From Chryseobacterium sp. Bi04 (GTDB taxonomy: Bacteria; Bacteroidota; Bacteroidia; Flavobacteriales; Weeksellaceae): DNA of 64,000 nucleotides. The notes beneath the pieces were generated by a model. The model saw only the letters and a program-made list of their open reading frames with translations, was not told where the DNA came from and searched no databases. Shown here piece by piece: positions 8,224 to 17,346 of this stretch. How positions within the stretch are numbered: position 1 is the first letter of the stretch; each line of letters opens with the position of its first letter. The position numbers were made by a program, and so were the translations under genes. The stretch spans positions 297,420-361,419 of the forward strand of contig NZ_CAKKLP010000005.1 in NCBI RefSeq assembly GCF_918698085.1, given 5' to 3'.

Positions 8224-11200
8224 ATGGCAGAATATATTCTTGAAAACATCAATATCAGTACACTTTCCGTATATGACCTGCTGAAATATACTTCAGAGAG
8301 CTCTTTTATAGAAAGCAAAAATTTTCACGGTATCTATCCTGTTTCAATTGAAATTAATACGGGAATATTCACTCAAAAATCATCCCTGCAGAGTTCTCCT
8401 GTTGTCACCATCAGCAGGATAAACAACACCCTGCTTTGTTCCTGTACCTGCGATACTCCGGAAGACAGACTTTGCCTGCATCAGGCAGAAATCATTCATT
8501 GCATTTTAGAAGAAAAGAAGTATCGGATTTTCTTTGATGATTCTCTTCGTAAAAAAACAATGATCCCCAAGGCTAAGGGATATGGCTTGGAAAACGAACC
8601 TGACCTTGACCTTTATTTTCAGGTGGAATACCATGAAGGCAGAATTGAAATCATGCCTAAGATCAAAGAAATGTTTCCGATTGATGAGCACGTTTTAAAA
8701 AAAGATCTTCTTCCTCAGCACCCTTCCAAACTGGATGAGCTTGTATTGCATAACACGACTAAAAAAAAGATATTGGTCATTGGTAAGCACCGTTATTATA
8801 ATCATCTGATTTTTAATTTAATGGAAGCAGAAATTACCCAAGCCGGAAAAATAAAAAATCCGGTTAGTCCTGTAGATGCTATGCAGCTGATATGGAGGGC
8901 TGAAAAACCTTTGGAAATTAAATTTTATACTGCCATTGCATCCTTCCAGAATAATTATAACCAGGATTATAATCCAGCAGAACTTGAAGCTTTAAAACTG
9001 ATTGTACGGAACCCTCTGGACTTAGACGTCTATTATCATGACCGTGAAATAGCGGAAACCATATCTGCAAAGTCACTAACAAAAGTTACAATGAACACTT
9101 TAAATGCAGAGCTTCAACTTTCTGTATTTAAGAAAGATCCATTTTATGAAATAACGGGAGAAATTCAGTTTCAGGACCATTCTATCCCTTTTAAAAATGT
9201 AATGCTCCGGAATGACTATTTCGTATATAATAACCACACATTCAGCTTTGTAGAAGATCCTGACATGCTCAGAGTCATTAAATTCTTCAAAGCCAATAAT
9301 GAAATATTGCTGATACATTCTTCTAAATATGAAGATTTTATGCAGTCCACCCTATCCTCTTTAGAAGAACGTATTAATATAAATTACAGCTACATACAAC
9401 CCGCATCGAAAGTACAGCTTAAAGAAAAGGCTTTTGATGTGGAGAAGATCATTTATCTGCGTCAACAGGAGAATTACATCGGAATTACTCCCGTGATGCG
9501 TTACGGGCAACTGGAAGTTCCTGTCTATTCAAGGAAGCAGCTTTTCGATTCTGATCAGAATGGGAACCTTTTTAAAGTAGAAAGAAACGAAGCGTTAGAA
9601 GCCCGTTTTACCTCTTTGGTCATGCAGCAGCATCCGGATTTTGAAGAACAGATGGATGGATATCAGTATTTCTACCTCCACCGGGATAAATTCCTGGAAG
9701 ACAACTGGTTCCTGGAGGCCTTCGAGGTCTGGAGGAATGAGGGAGTATCTATACTTGGTTTTAATGAACTGAAAAACAATAAACTCAATTCACACCGGGC
9801 TAAAATAAATATTCAGATCACCAGTGGCCTGGATTGGTTCAATGCCAAACTGAAGGTCAGCTTCGGACAGAAAGATGCTTCTTTAAAACAGCTTCACAGG
9901 GCAATCCGTAATAAAAGTAAATTTATTCAGCTGGATGACGGTTCATTGGGAATGCTTCCTGAAGAATGGATAGACAGGATTTCAGCCTATTTCCGGGCTG
10001 GTGAAATTGATGAAGATCTACTGAAAATTCCTAAAATAAGTTTTACGGAGGTTTCTTCTCTTTTTGAAAAAGAAGTGATAAGCGATGAAGTAAAGGAAGA
10101 AATAACTTCTTATTCATCCCGTCTTTATTCAGGTGAGAGTATTCCGGAAATCCCCGTTCCCTCTGCATTACATGCGGAGCTCAGAGACTATCAGCACGAA
10201 GGACTCAATTGGCTTAACTTTCTGGATGGCTTTAATTTCGGTGGCTGTCTTGCGGATGATATGGGACTTGGAAAAACAGTTCAAATCATTGCGTTTATCC
10301 TTTCACAAAGAGAGAAAAGAGGTCATACCACCAATCTTATTGTGGTTCCTACTTCTCTTCTTTTTAACTGGCAGGAGGAAATCAGCAAATTTGCACCTTC
10401 TATAAAAGTATGGCTTCATTATGGAGCCGAAAGACAGAAAAGCACCACTCATATGTCTGATTATGAAGTAATACTCACCAGCTATGGAATGCTTCTTTCA
10501 GATATTAAGTTTTTGAAAACCTTTCAGTTTAATTATGTGTTCCTTGATGAGTCGCAGACTATTAAAAATCCCAACTCAGAAAGGTATAAATCTGCCCGTC
10601 TTCTCCAGTCGAGAAACAGAATTGTACTGACAGGAACCCCCATTGAAAATAATACCTTCGACCTGTATAGCCAGCTTTCTTTTGCCTGTCCCGGATTATT
10701 GGGCAGCAAGCAATATTTTAAGGATATCTATGCTATTCCTATTGATAAATTTGAGTTCAGTAAACGGGCTATGGAACTTCAGCAAAAAATAAAACCATTC
10801 ATCCTCCGCAGGACAAAAAAGCAGGTAGCAAAGGAACTTCCTGAAAAAACAGAAACAGTGATCTACTGTGAAATGAATGCTGAACAGCGAAAGATATATG
10901 ATGCCTATGAGAGGGAGCTTCGTGAATTTATTGCAGCCAATGACGAAGATGACCTTAATAAAAACAGTATGCATGTTCTTACAGGCCTAACAAGACTAAG
11001 ACAGATCTGTAACTCTCCTATCCTGCTCAAAGAAGGATATTCAGGGGAACATGCCGTGAAGATTGAAATTCTGATGGAGCAGATCCTTGGTAAATCAAAA
11101 GATCATAAAATTCTGGTATTTTCACAGTTTGTAGGAATGCTGGATCTTATAAAGACCGAACTGGAACGCCGAAAAATCTCCTTCGAATACCTCACAGGTC

Positions 11201-11562
11201 AAACCAAAGACCGGGGACAAAAAGTACATAACTTTCAAAATAATGAAGACGTCCGTGTATTTCTGATCAGTCTGAAAGCCGGAGGTGTGGGTCTCAATCT
11301 TACCCAGGCAGATTATATCTACCTGGTAGATCCGTGGTGGAATCCTGCAGCCGAAAATCAGGCTATAGACCGGAGCTACCGAATTGGACAGACTAAAAAT
11401 GTAATTGCTGTCCGGATGATCTGTTCCAATACTGTAGAAGAAAAAATCCTCTCTCTTCAGAAGAAAAAAAATCAGCTTGCCCAGCAACTTCTTAAAACAG
11501 ATGGAGCCAAGTTCCAAGGGTTTTCAAAACAGGACCTTCTGGAAATCCTGGAACCGGAATAA
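8224..11562 (+). CDS. SNF2-family DEAD/DEAH-box helicase with N-terminal SWIM-like zinc finger
   Basis: 1112 aa from ATG 8224 (MAEYILEN). Residues about 60-90 hold a CxC...CxH cluster (CSCTCDTPEDRLCLHQ), a SWIM-type zinc finger. A long middle region is followed by the SNF2 core: Walker A DMGLGKT near residue 682, Walker B DESQ near 774, motif III LTGTP, and helicase-C motif VI QAIDRSYRIGQ near 1048. Expected to translocate on double-stranded DNA and remodel protein-DNA complexes such as stalled RNA polymerase; that role is inferred from the RapA/HepA relatives. No operon partner. Confidence 0.92.
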   Translation: MAEYILENINISTLSVYDLLKYTSESSFIESKNFHGIYPVSIEINTGIFTQKSSLQSSPVVTISRINNTLLCSCTCDTPEDRLCLHQAEIIHCILEEKKYRIFFDDSLRKKTMIPKAKGYGLENEPDLDLYFQVEYHEGRIEIMPKIKEMFPIDEHVLKKDLLPQHPSKLDELVLHNTTKKKILVIGKHRYYNHLIFNLMEAEITQAGKIKNPVSPVDAMQLIWRAEKPLEIKFYTAIASFQNNYNQDYNPAELEALKLIVRNPLDLDVYYHDREIAETISAKSLTKVTMNTLNAELQLSVFKKDPFYEITGEIQFQDHSIPFKNVMLRNDYFVYNNHTFSFVEDPDMLRVIKFFKANNEILLIHSSKYEDFMQSTLSSLEERININYSYIQPASKVQLKEKAFDVEKIIYLRQQENYIGITPVMRYGQLEVPVYSRKQLFDSDQNGNLFKVERNEALEARFTSLVMQQHPDFEEQMDGYQYFYLHRDKFLEDNWFLEAFEVWRNEGVSILGFNELKNNKLNSHRAKINIQITSGLDWFNAKLKVSFGQKDASLKQLHRAIRNKSKFIQLDDGSLGMLPEEWIDRISAYFRAGEIDEDLLKIPKISFTEVSSLFEKEVISDEVKEEITSYSSRLYSGESIPEIPVPSALHAELRDYQHEGLNWLNFLDGFNFGGCLADDMGLGKTVQIIAFILSQREKRGHTTNLIVVPTSLLFNWQEEISKFAPSIKVWLHYGAERQKSTTHMSDYEVILTSYGMLLSDIKFLKTFQFNYVFLDESQTIKNPNSERYKSARLLQSRNRIVLTGTPIENNTFDLYSQLSFACPGLLGSKQYFKDIYAIPIDKFEFSKRAMELQQKIKPFILRRTKKQVAKELPEKTETVIYCEMNAEQRKIYDAYERELREFIAANDEDDLNKNSMHVLTGLTRLRQICNSPILLKEGYSGEHAVKIEILMEQILGKSKDHKILVFSQFVGMLDLIKTELERRKISFEYLTGQTKDRGQKVHNFQNNEDVRVFLISLKAGGVGLNLTQADYIYLVDPWWNPAAENQAIDRSYRIGQTKNVIAVRMICSNTVEEKILSLQKKKNQLAQQLLKTDGAKFQGFSKQDLLEILEPE

Positions 11563-11595
11563 AGATTTTCCTTAATTATTCCTTCAAAAAACAAA

Positions 11596-11617
11596 ACCGA
11601 CAGAAGAATCTGCCGGT
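11596..11617 (-). terminator. Terminator of GEVED protein gene
   Basis: 8-bp stem with one A/C mismatch on the plus strand (a G-U pair on the minus transcript), loop AAGAAT reading plus. On the minus strand it is followed by TTTTGTTTTTTG. Convergent with the helicase gene, so it may work both ways. Confidence 0.65.
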
Positions 11618-11658
11618 CAAAAAAACAAAAATTGATATGGATATGATTAGATATGTGT

Positions 11659-12957
11659 TTATTTTTTAATCATCTTTTCAGTGATTACTTTCTTATCTTT
11701 AGTCTGGATTTTAATATAATAAATCCCTGGTACAAAGCCATCTAAGTTGATACTGGCAGTATTACCTTCCGTAAGTTTTTGTCCTGAGATATTGTAAACT
11801 TCGTACTTTTCAAGCCCTTTTGCTGTTTTTACACTTACTGACCCTGTTGTAGGATTAGGATATATTTTCACAGAAGAGTCTGCCATTGTTTCTTTTGTGG
11901 AAAGATTAGCAGGCTGTATGTCAATGGTATAATCCTCTGCCTGTCCTATAAACCAACCTGAAGGGCATGGTAGGTTTTCCAATGTACCCATCGATGAGCT
12001 GGATTCATAAGCTTTTACCAATCTGAAGCGTGTAGCTCCCAATAATGCTGTAGCCGGAATGGTGATATTCCCTGAGGTAACACCAGATTCTATACTGGAA
12101 ACAGGACTGGAATTATCTAAATATCCCAGGTTAAACTTTTCATCAGTATCAAAGATATTGTTGTGGTTAAAGTCGATGTAAGCATAGGCGGATACTGTAA
12201 TCTGCCCGTGAGTACCTGCTGTAACTGTTATAGGATAGGTCTCTCCACGGTTAACACTAAAAACAGTACCTGTAAAATTCTCCAGAAGTTCAGAATTTCC
12301 GTCAATAGGACTGGAATTGGTGATTCCTGCAAATTCTACCTTACTTATTTCGCTTACCGTAGAAGTGGTTACATTTTCAGTTCCACAATAAGGGGACGGG
12401 AATACGACATTACTCCCTGAAATAATAACGGTATAATCTTCTGCCTGCCCGGATCTTAAGCCGGCATCACAAGCTGTACTGATCGAGTTTCCAGCATTAG
12501 GATCCGAATACGCTGCTACACTGCTGTTTTTAAGCACTCTCATTCTAGTAGCACCGTTTAAAGCATTTGCCGGCACTGTAATGGTTCCGTTGATAGTCAA
12601 AGCATTGAAAGGGGTAGCTTCTGTTAATCTTCCGATATAAAAACTTTCCCCTGGATCATTAAAGCTTCCGTTGTTATTGAAATCAATAAAAACAACTACA
12701 TCGCTGGGAAATGTTCCCGAAGGACCTTTTATAGCTATAGGATAGCTATTCCCTGCCTGAAGATCAGTAGACATTGATGTAAAATCTTCATAAGTAGGCG
12801 TTGATCCTGATTGAAACGGAGAGGTATTACTAATACTTCCAAAATTAATATGGGTAATCATGTTGCTGTCTGCCCCATACTGAAATGAAGGAGTACAATA
12901 TTGTGCTTCCATCAAAGAACAGAGAATGACAGCAGAAAGAGTAGTTATTTTTTTCAT
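11659..12957 (-). CDS. Secreted GEVED-domain protein with T9SS type A sorting domain
   Basis: 432 aa. Signal peptide MKKITTLSAVILCSLMEAQ. Two tandem GEVED-type beta modules (about residues 30-180 and 195-350) end in GQAEDYTVII and GQAEDYTIDI, each preceded by an FIDFNNNGSF/YIDFNHNNIF strand-loop that is Asp/Asn-rich and Ca-site-like. The last 75 residues are a type IX sorting domain (SVKIYPNPTTGSVSVK ... IYYIKIQTKDKK). Likely cell-surface adhesive or glycan-facing protein; no catalytic residues seen. Confidence 0.88.
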   Translation of the reverse strand: MKKITTLSAVILCSLMEAQYCTPSFQYGADSNMITHINFGSISNTSPFQSGSTPTYEDFTSMSTDLQAGNSYPIAIKGPSGTFPSDVVVFIDFNNNGSFNDPGESFYIGRLTEATPFNALTINGTITVPANALNGATRMRVLKNSSVAAYSDPNAGNSISTACDAGLRSGQAEDYTVIISGSNVVFPSPYCGTENVTTSTVSEISKVEFAGITNSSPIDGNSELLENFTGTVFSVNRGETYPITVTAGTHGQITVSAYAYIDFNHNNIFDTDEKFNLGYLDNSSPVSSIESGVTSGNITIPATALLGATRFRLVKAYESSSSMGTLENLPCPSGWFIGQAEDYTIDIQPANLSTKETMADSSVKIYPNPTTGSVSVKTAKGLEKYEVYNISGQKLTEGNTASINLDGFVPGIYYIKIQTKDKKVITEKMIKK

Positions 12958-12979
12958 TGAATTCTTAATTTGAATGAGA

Positions 12980-12987
12980 CAAATTTA
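12980..12987 (-). promoter_or_regulatory. -7 promoter box (TAAATTTG)
   Basis: On the minus strand TAAATTTG lies 22 bp before the ATG of the GEVED gene, matching TAnnTTTG with a leader of ordinary length. Confidence 0.45.
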
Positions 12988-13167
12988 TATTTATTTAGAA
13001 TCAATAAAAATAAGAATGTAATGACATTTATCAGTTTATTAACATTTGAGACAAAAGAGACTATTTAAAACTGAAAATTAATTGATTAATTGAATAACAA
13101 CCAAACACTTACTTTGGAAAAATGGAAATTCAGGCTTTATCCTTCATCGTATGTCTTTTCAAACGAT

Positions 13168-13395
13168 CTACTGTCTTTTACTGTAATTTCTGATGATCTC
13201 CAGTGATTTCTCTCTGTATAATTCATACTTCTTTTGATAGGCTTCTAATCTATCCTTAGCATCAGACCAGTTAAGTTTCACTTTTCTTTCTCCTTTTCCC
13301 AGGAAGATTGCATATTCCTGATCTCCCGCTTCTCTATTTGAGTACAGTGGCCAGGAAGCTTCATTTTGATATCCTTTTTTACATGTTTTTTTATA
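13168..13395 (-). pseudogene. Start-less coding remnant, probable decayed gene
   Basis: Open frame of 75 codons plus TAG on the minus strand with no start codon, bounded upstream by TAA (13398-13396). The translation has protein character: KKGYQNEASWPLYSNREAGD, then QEYAIFLGKGERKVKLNW, then a charged helix ending IIRNYSKRQ. Shifting frame at the seven-A run just upstream extends it with EEIPGLYGNI, consistent with a homopolymer frameshift plus loss of the 5' end. Family not recognised. Confidence 0.45.
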
Positions 13396-13480
13396 TTACC
13401 ATACAAACCGGGGATCTCCTCTCCATACTACCCTTATATTTTGTTACACAATTAACATTATTATCTTCTGTAAACTCATT

Positions 13481-14656
13481 TTAACTCATATTTTCAATAA
13501 GAATAGCTGAAGCTCCTCCACCACCATTACAGATGGCAGCAATACCATACCTTCCTCCTTCCTGGCGTAATATATTGACCAGAGTGGCAATGATCCTTGC
13601 TCCTGAAGCACCTATCGGATGACCTAATGCAACGGCCCCTCCATATACATTTACCCTGTCCAGATCATATCTTAAAATCTGCTGATTGGATAAAATAACA
13701 GATGAATACGCTTCATTGATCTCCAGATAATCTATATCAGAAAGACTAAGCCCGGACTGTTTGAGTACTTTATGAATAGCTATAGAAGGAGAAGTGGTAA
13801 ACCATTCCGGAGATTGTGCAGCATCGGCATATGCTATAATTTTTGCCAGCGGATTGATGCCATGGAGCTCTAAAGCTTTCGATGAACCTAATAAAATAGC
13901 AGCAGCGCCGTCATTCAGGTTACTGGAATTGGCAGCTGTAAGCAGGCCGTCTTTTTCAAAAGCAGGTTTCAGCAATGAAATCTTCTCAGGAATAAGCTTG
14001 TCAATATCTTCGTCTTTATCTACCGTTGTACTTCCTTTTCTTCCAGTCACTGATATTTCAATCAGTTCATTCTTAAACTTACCCTTTCCCGAAGCTTCCT
14101 GGGCTCTCTTATAGGATAACAGGGCATAGTCGTCCAACTGTTGTCTGGTATGGCCATATTTTTTTACCCCAAGCTCAGCAGCACTTCCCATATGAAAATC
14201 ATTATAAACATCCCATAATCCATCTTTAATCAGCCCATCTGTAAGCATTTCATCACCCAGTTTTTTCCCCTGACGCATATAGAGGTAATGAGGAACATTA
14301 CTCATACTTTCCATTCCGCCCGTCATTACCCTATTTTCCAGTCCAAGCTGAATCTGCTGGGCCCCGATCATGACAGCCTTCATCCCGGAAGCACAGACTT
14401 TATTGATTGTTGTAGCATCTTTATCTACGGGAATTTTAGAAAAAACAGCCGACTGCCTTGCCGGGGACTGCCCTACCCCAGCACTCAATACATTCCCCAT
14501 ATATACACTGTCTATATGTTCAGGCGCAAGTGATATACTTTCATAAGCATCCTGCATTGCTATTGCTCCTAACTGTGGGGCTGTAAATCCGGATAAACTC
14601 CCCATAAATCCACCAACAGGAGTTCGTTTTGCAGCCATAATAAATACATCTTTCAT
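13481..14656 (-). CDS. Acetyl-CoA C-acetyltransferase (thiolase)
   Basis: 391 aa, the normal length of biosynthetic/degradative thiolases. Nucleophilic Cys88 sits in NKVCASGMKA, the catalytic His in GHPIGASGAR and the second Cys in AICNGGGGASA. It catalyses thiolytic cleavage of acetoacetyl-CoA or its reverse condensation. Two palindromes at 14671-14694 and 14762-14775 in the 5' region suggest control by a TetR-type repressor (not in the window) responding to acyl-CoA or fatty acid. Monocistronic as seen here. Confidence 0.93.
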   Translation of the reverse strand: MKDVFIMAAKRTPVGGFMGSLSGFTAPQLGAIAMQDAYESISLAPEHIDSVYMGNVLSAGVGQSPARQSAVFSKIPVDKDATTINKVCASGMKAVMIGAQQIQLGLENRVMTGGMESMSNVPHYLYMRQGKKLGDEMLTDGLIKDGLWDVYNDFHMGSAAELGVKKYGHTRQQLDDYALLSYKRAQEASGKGKFKNELIEISVTGRKGSTTVDKDEDIDKLIPEKISLLKPAFEKDGLLTAANSSNLNDGAAAILLGSSKALELHGINPLAKIIAYADAAQSPEWFTTSPSIAIHKVLKQSGLSLSDIDYLEINEAYSSVILSNQQILRYDLDRVNVYGGAVALGHPIGASGARIIATLVNILRQEGGRYGIAAICNGGGGASAILIENMS

Positions 14657-14670
14657 ATACTATTGTTTTA

Positions 14671-14694
14671 AAAATATACCGATCAGTATATTTT
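14671..14694. promoter_or_regulatory. TetR-like operator palindrome 1
   Basis: Perfect inverted repeat with 9-bp arms AAAATATAC / GTATATTTT and a 6-bp spacer, 15 bp upstream of the thiolase ATG, where a bound protein would block transcription or initiation. Confidence 0.5.
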
Positions 14695-14761
14695 AGGTTA
14701 AAAAATTTTCCCTTTTTAAAACGTTCATTGTTAAAAAAGCGTTTTGTCAAATATACAAAAT

Positions 14762-14775
14762 ATACCAATTGGTAT
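14762..14775. promoter_or_regulatory. TetR-like operator palindrome 2
   Basis: 14-bp perfect palindrome ATACCAATTGGTAT embedded in A/T flanks similar to palindrome 1 (both contain AAAATATACC). Centre-to-centre distance between the two sites is 86 bp, about eight helical turns. Confidence 0.5.
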
Positions 14776-14819
14776 TTTATTGTATAGCAAAGTTTTCAAT
14801 ACAATCAGAGAAGAATCTT

Positions 14820-15319
14820 TTATAACCGGCTCAGCTGATCCAGTTTCTTCAATAAAGTGGGTATTCTGAAAGGTCCGTGCATCTGTTCCACCTTAGGTTG
14901 TACTTCATCCACGTCCACACCTTTTGCAGTAAGGAAAAGTGGCGTTTTGCTTTCACCTCTGTAGACATTTCTTCTTTGAGAATCAGGTGTGGTAAATTCA
15001 TTTTTTGCAATTCCGATGATGGGATATTTTTGGTCCAAAGCATCATAAAGATATCCTCCCAGCCCTAGTTTACCATTATTATCAAGGGTAACATATCCAT
15101 CAACAATAATGACATCTCCATTTTTCAATGCTATTTTACTAAGCAAACTCAGAATGCAGGGCAATTCTCTTTTATAAAAGGCTCCGCTCTCATATTCTGA
15201 GGTAATGGAAATCTGTTCGGTAAAAACTTCTCCTCCTTTTCAGAATCCCATTTTTCAAAAGCAATACACACGGTATTGGCATAATCCTCATAATAATAGG
15301 TATCAAAAGCGTAAATCAT
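14820..15319 (-). pseudogene. nfi: Endonuclease V (deoxyinosine endonuclease) gene with a frameshift
   Basis: Two adjacent frames together spell one endonuclease V-like protein of about 166 aa. The first runs from ATG 15319 (MIYAFDTYYYEDYANTVCIA) to about 15228. The second continues with EVFTEQISITSEYESGAFY and FYKRELPCIL, then DVIIVDGYV, the conserved catalytic Asp region, and GIAKNEF. The span is 500 nt, two more than a multiple of three, so one base is missing near the AAGGAGGAGAAG run. The family cleaves DNA or RNA 3' to inosine. Its ATG overlaps the VOC stop (ATGA), so it is the last gene of a GNAT-VOC-EndoV operon. Could be a true pseudogene or a sequencing error. Confidence 0.75.
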
Positions 15320-15693
15320 TTCTGTTCATTATTAATAAACTCACCAAAATGCCATAAAACTCCCGATGGATCATGGACAAAACATTCTTTTCCCCATTCC
15401 ATGGTTCTCACAGGACTAAGCTGTATATCTTTATATTTCTCCGTAAGGTTTAAGGCCTGAAGTTCATTCCAGAACTCATCAGTATCAGCCACTTCCATAA
15501 AGATCATTGTATTTTCAATCCAGTCTTTGGCATAATAATCCTGAAGATAAAAACAAATTCCCTGTAAGCTAAACAAAGACAGTTTGGGCTCAAGAATAAC
15601 TTCCCCAAATCCCAAATCTCTGTAAAAATTACGGCTTATTTCAAAATCTTTAGCCCCGATAAAAGGTCTGATTGATTTTATCTGTGATGTCAT
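15316..15693 (-). CDS. VOC family protein (glyoxalase/bleomycin-resistance-like)
   Basis: 125 aa. Single vicinal-oxygen-chelate module: IRPFIGAKDFEISRNFYRDLGFGEV, with FMEVADTDEFW in the middle and DPSGVLWHFGEF at the end. Members bind metal or small toxic molecules as dimers. The start shares a base with the upstream GNAT stop (TAATG) and its stop overlaps the EndoV ATG, showing tight translational coupling. Confidence 0.85.
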   Translation of the reverse strand: MTSQIKSIRPFIGAKDFEISRNFYRDLGFGEVILEPKLSLFSLQGICFYLQDYYAKDWIENTMIFMEVADTDEFWNELQALNLTEKYKDIQLSPVRTMEWGKECFVHDPSGVLWHFGEFINNEQK

Positions 15694-16139
15694 TATTGCA
15701 GGTTTTTCCAGTTCTCAAAAGTCATTTCAAATTTAACCTCTCCTTTTCCATGGATTCCGACTTCTTTCCAACCTGATTTTCTGTAAAATGTTTCAGCTCT
15801 TGTCTCAGGAGAAGTTCCCAGCCAGACAGCATCTTTTTTCTGTGCGAAATACCAATCGAGCATGATATTATGGAGCTTTCTTCCGATGCCTTTATTTTCA
15901 AAATCGGGATGTACAAACAGAGCCCAGATATTATGTTCTTTAAGGTCAACAATCGAAAAGCCCGTAATTCTTCCATTTTCTTCAGCGACCCAGCCTTTTC
16001 CTCTTTCAAAAAGAAATTCTTCACAATTTCTGTCTGTAACCAAACCGGGATCTGACAATGTATTCTCTTTCACAGAATTTCTTACGGTCTGGATTTGTGG
16101 AATATCTTCTAAAATTGCTTCACGGATGATCATATTCAT
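15693..16139 (-). CDS. GNAT family N-acetyltransferase
   Basis: 148 aa from ATG 16139 (MNMIIREAILED); ATG 16133 is an alternative. Acetyl-CoA binding motif A is VHPDFENKGIGRKL, and the C-terminal AETFYRKSGWKEVG is the usual GNAT strand-helix. Substrate unknown. First gene of the overlapping GNAT-VOC-EndoV unit. Confidence 0.85.
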   Translation of the reverse strand: MNMIIREAILEDIPQIQTVRNSVKENTLSDPGLVTDRNCEEFLFERGKGWVAEENGRITGFSIVDLKEHNIWALFVHPDFENKGIGRKLHNIMLDWYFAQKKDAVWLGTSPETRAETFYRKSGWKEVGIHGKGEVKFEMTFENWKNLQ

Positions 16140-16171
16140 TCGATGAATTTTATTTGTATTGATGGTTATAT

Positions 16172-16209
16172 ATAAAGGCACAAAGCGTTTTGTATACCTG
16201 TGCCTTTAT
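16172..16209 (-). terminator. Terminator of M28 peptidase gene
   Basis: 11-bp perfect stem ATAAAGGCACA / TGTGCCTTTAT with 16-nt loop, 15 bp beyond the peptidase stop. It separates that gene from the GNAT operon. Confidence 0.6.
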
Positions 16210-16224
16210 CATCTGTCTTATCTG

Positions 16225-17259
16225 TTATTTTTTATCTACTACAATTCTTTCTGCTCTGTTCGCAATGTCCCAGGCAGTAGTAAAAATCAGCTGGGTACGT
16301 TTTTCTAACAGTGGGTAATCAATCTTTTCAGGATCATCGGTCGGCTTATGATAGTCTTCATGGATTCCGTCAAAGAAAAATGCAACCGGAATATTATGCT
16401 TGGCAAAATTATAGTGATCAGAACGGTAATATAACTGTTCAGGATCATTTAAATCATCATACTTATAGTTCAGTTCCAGATTATTGGTTCTCTTATTAGC
16501 CGCTTCATTGATCACCTTAAGCTGAGAGCTCAGCATTTCAGAGCCAATCACGTACACATATTGTTTCCCTCTGTTGGCAGGATCATCTCGTCCTATCATA
16601 TCGATATTAAGATCTACTACGGTATTTGCCAATGGGAAAACAGGGTTTTGGGAATAGTATTCAGAACCAAACAGCCCGTGTTCTTCTCCTGTGACATGAA
16701 GGAATAAAACAGATCTTTTAGGCCCTTTACCAGCCTTTTTAGCCTCCTGAAAAGCTTTTGCAATCTCCATCACTGCTACAGTACCGCTTCCATCATCATC
16801 AGCACCATTATATACAACACCGTTTTTTATCCCCACATGGTCATAGTGAGCAGAAACTACAACAATTTCTTCCGGTTTTTCACTGCCTTCTATAAAAGCC
16901 AGGATATTTTCAGAATCGGGAAGGTTTCCGCCACCTCTTTTCTTCATAAAATCTGCCGGAACCTTCTGGAAAAATGAGTTAAGCACTTTCGGATGGGAAA
17001 TACCGAGGTTTTTATAGTAGTTTACGATGTACTCTCCTGCTCTTTTCTGCCCCGGGCTTCCTGTGTCTCTACCCTCCATTCCATCAGCAGCAATTACATA
17101 TAAGTTCTTCTTTAAGTCCTCTGCTTTAATCATCTTATAGGCAGCCGAAAAGGCCTTGTCATGTTTAAAAGAGGCAGTAGGTGTTCCATTAGAAGTATTT
17201 GCCGTTTTACAGCCAGTGAGTACAGTAATGGCCAGTAACGGAATAAGCAGTTTTTTCAT
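16225..17259 (-). CDS. M28 family metallopeptidase, lipoprotein
   Basis: 344 aa from ATG 17259, chosen because MKKLLIPLLAITVLTGC is a lipoprotein signal with Cys at residue 17. Zn-ligand motifs of M28 aminopeptidases are intact: AHYDHVG, NGADDDGSGT, TGEEHGLFGSEYY, DMIGRDD and a C-terminal SDHYNFAKHNIP. Likely an envelope-anchored aminopeptidase trimming peptides in the periplasm or at the surface. Stands alone, divergent from the aminotransferase gene. Confidence 0.92.
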   Translation of the reverse strand: MKKLLIPLLAITVLTGCKTANTSNGTPTASFKHDKAFSAAYKMIKAEDLKKNLYVIAADGMEGRDTGSPGQKRAGEYIVNYYKNLGISHPKVLNSFFQKVPADFMKKRGGGNLPDSENILAFIEGSEKPEEIVVVSAHYDHVGIKNGVVYNGADDDGSGTVAVMEIAKAFQEAKKAGKGPKRSVLFLHVTGEEHGLFGSEYYSQNPVFPLANTVVDLNIDMIGRDDPANRGKQYVYVIGSEMLSSQLKVINEAANKRTNNLELNYKYDDLNDPEQLYYRSDHYNFAKHNIPVAFFFDGIHEDYHKPTDDPEKIDYPLLEKRTQLIFTTAWDIANRAERIVVDKK

Positions 17260-17300
17260 AAAGAATAATTTTCTTAAAAATAACAAATTTTATTTAATCA

Positions 17301-17329
17301 TTGGTGAAATGTTATTTTCATTATATTTG
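17301..17329 (+). promoter_or_regulatory. Promoter of the aminotransferase gene
   Basis: TTG (17301-17303), 18-bp spacer, then TATATTTG (17322-17329): a full match to the Bacteroidota sigma promoter. Transcription should begin near 17336, ahead of ATG 17347. Confidence 0.7.
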
Positions 17330-17346
17330 ATATAAATGCAAAATTG

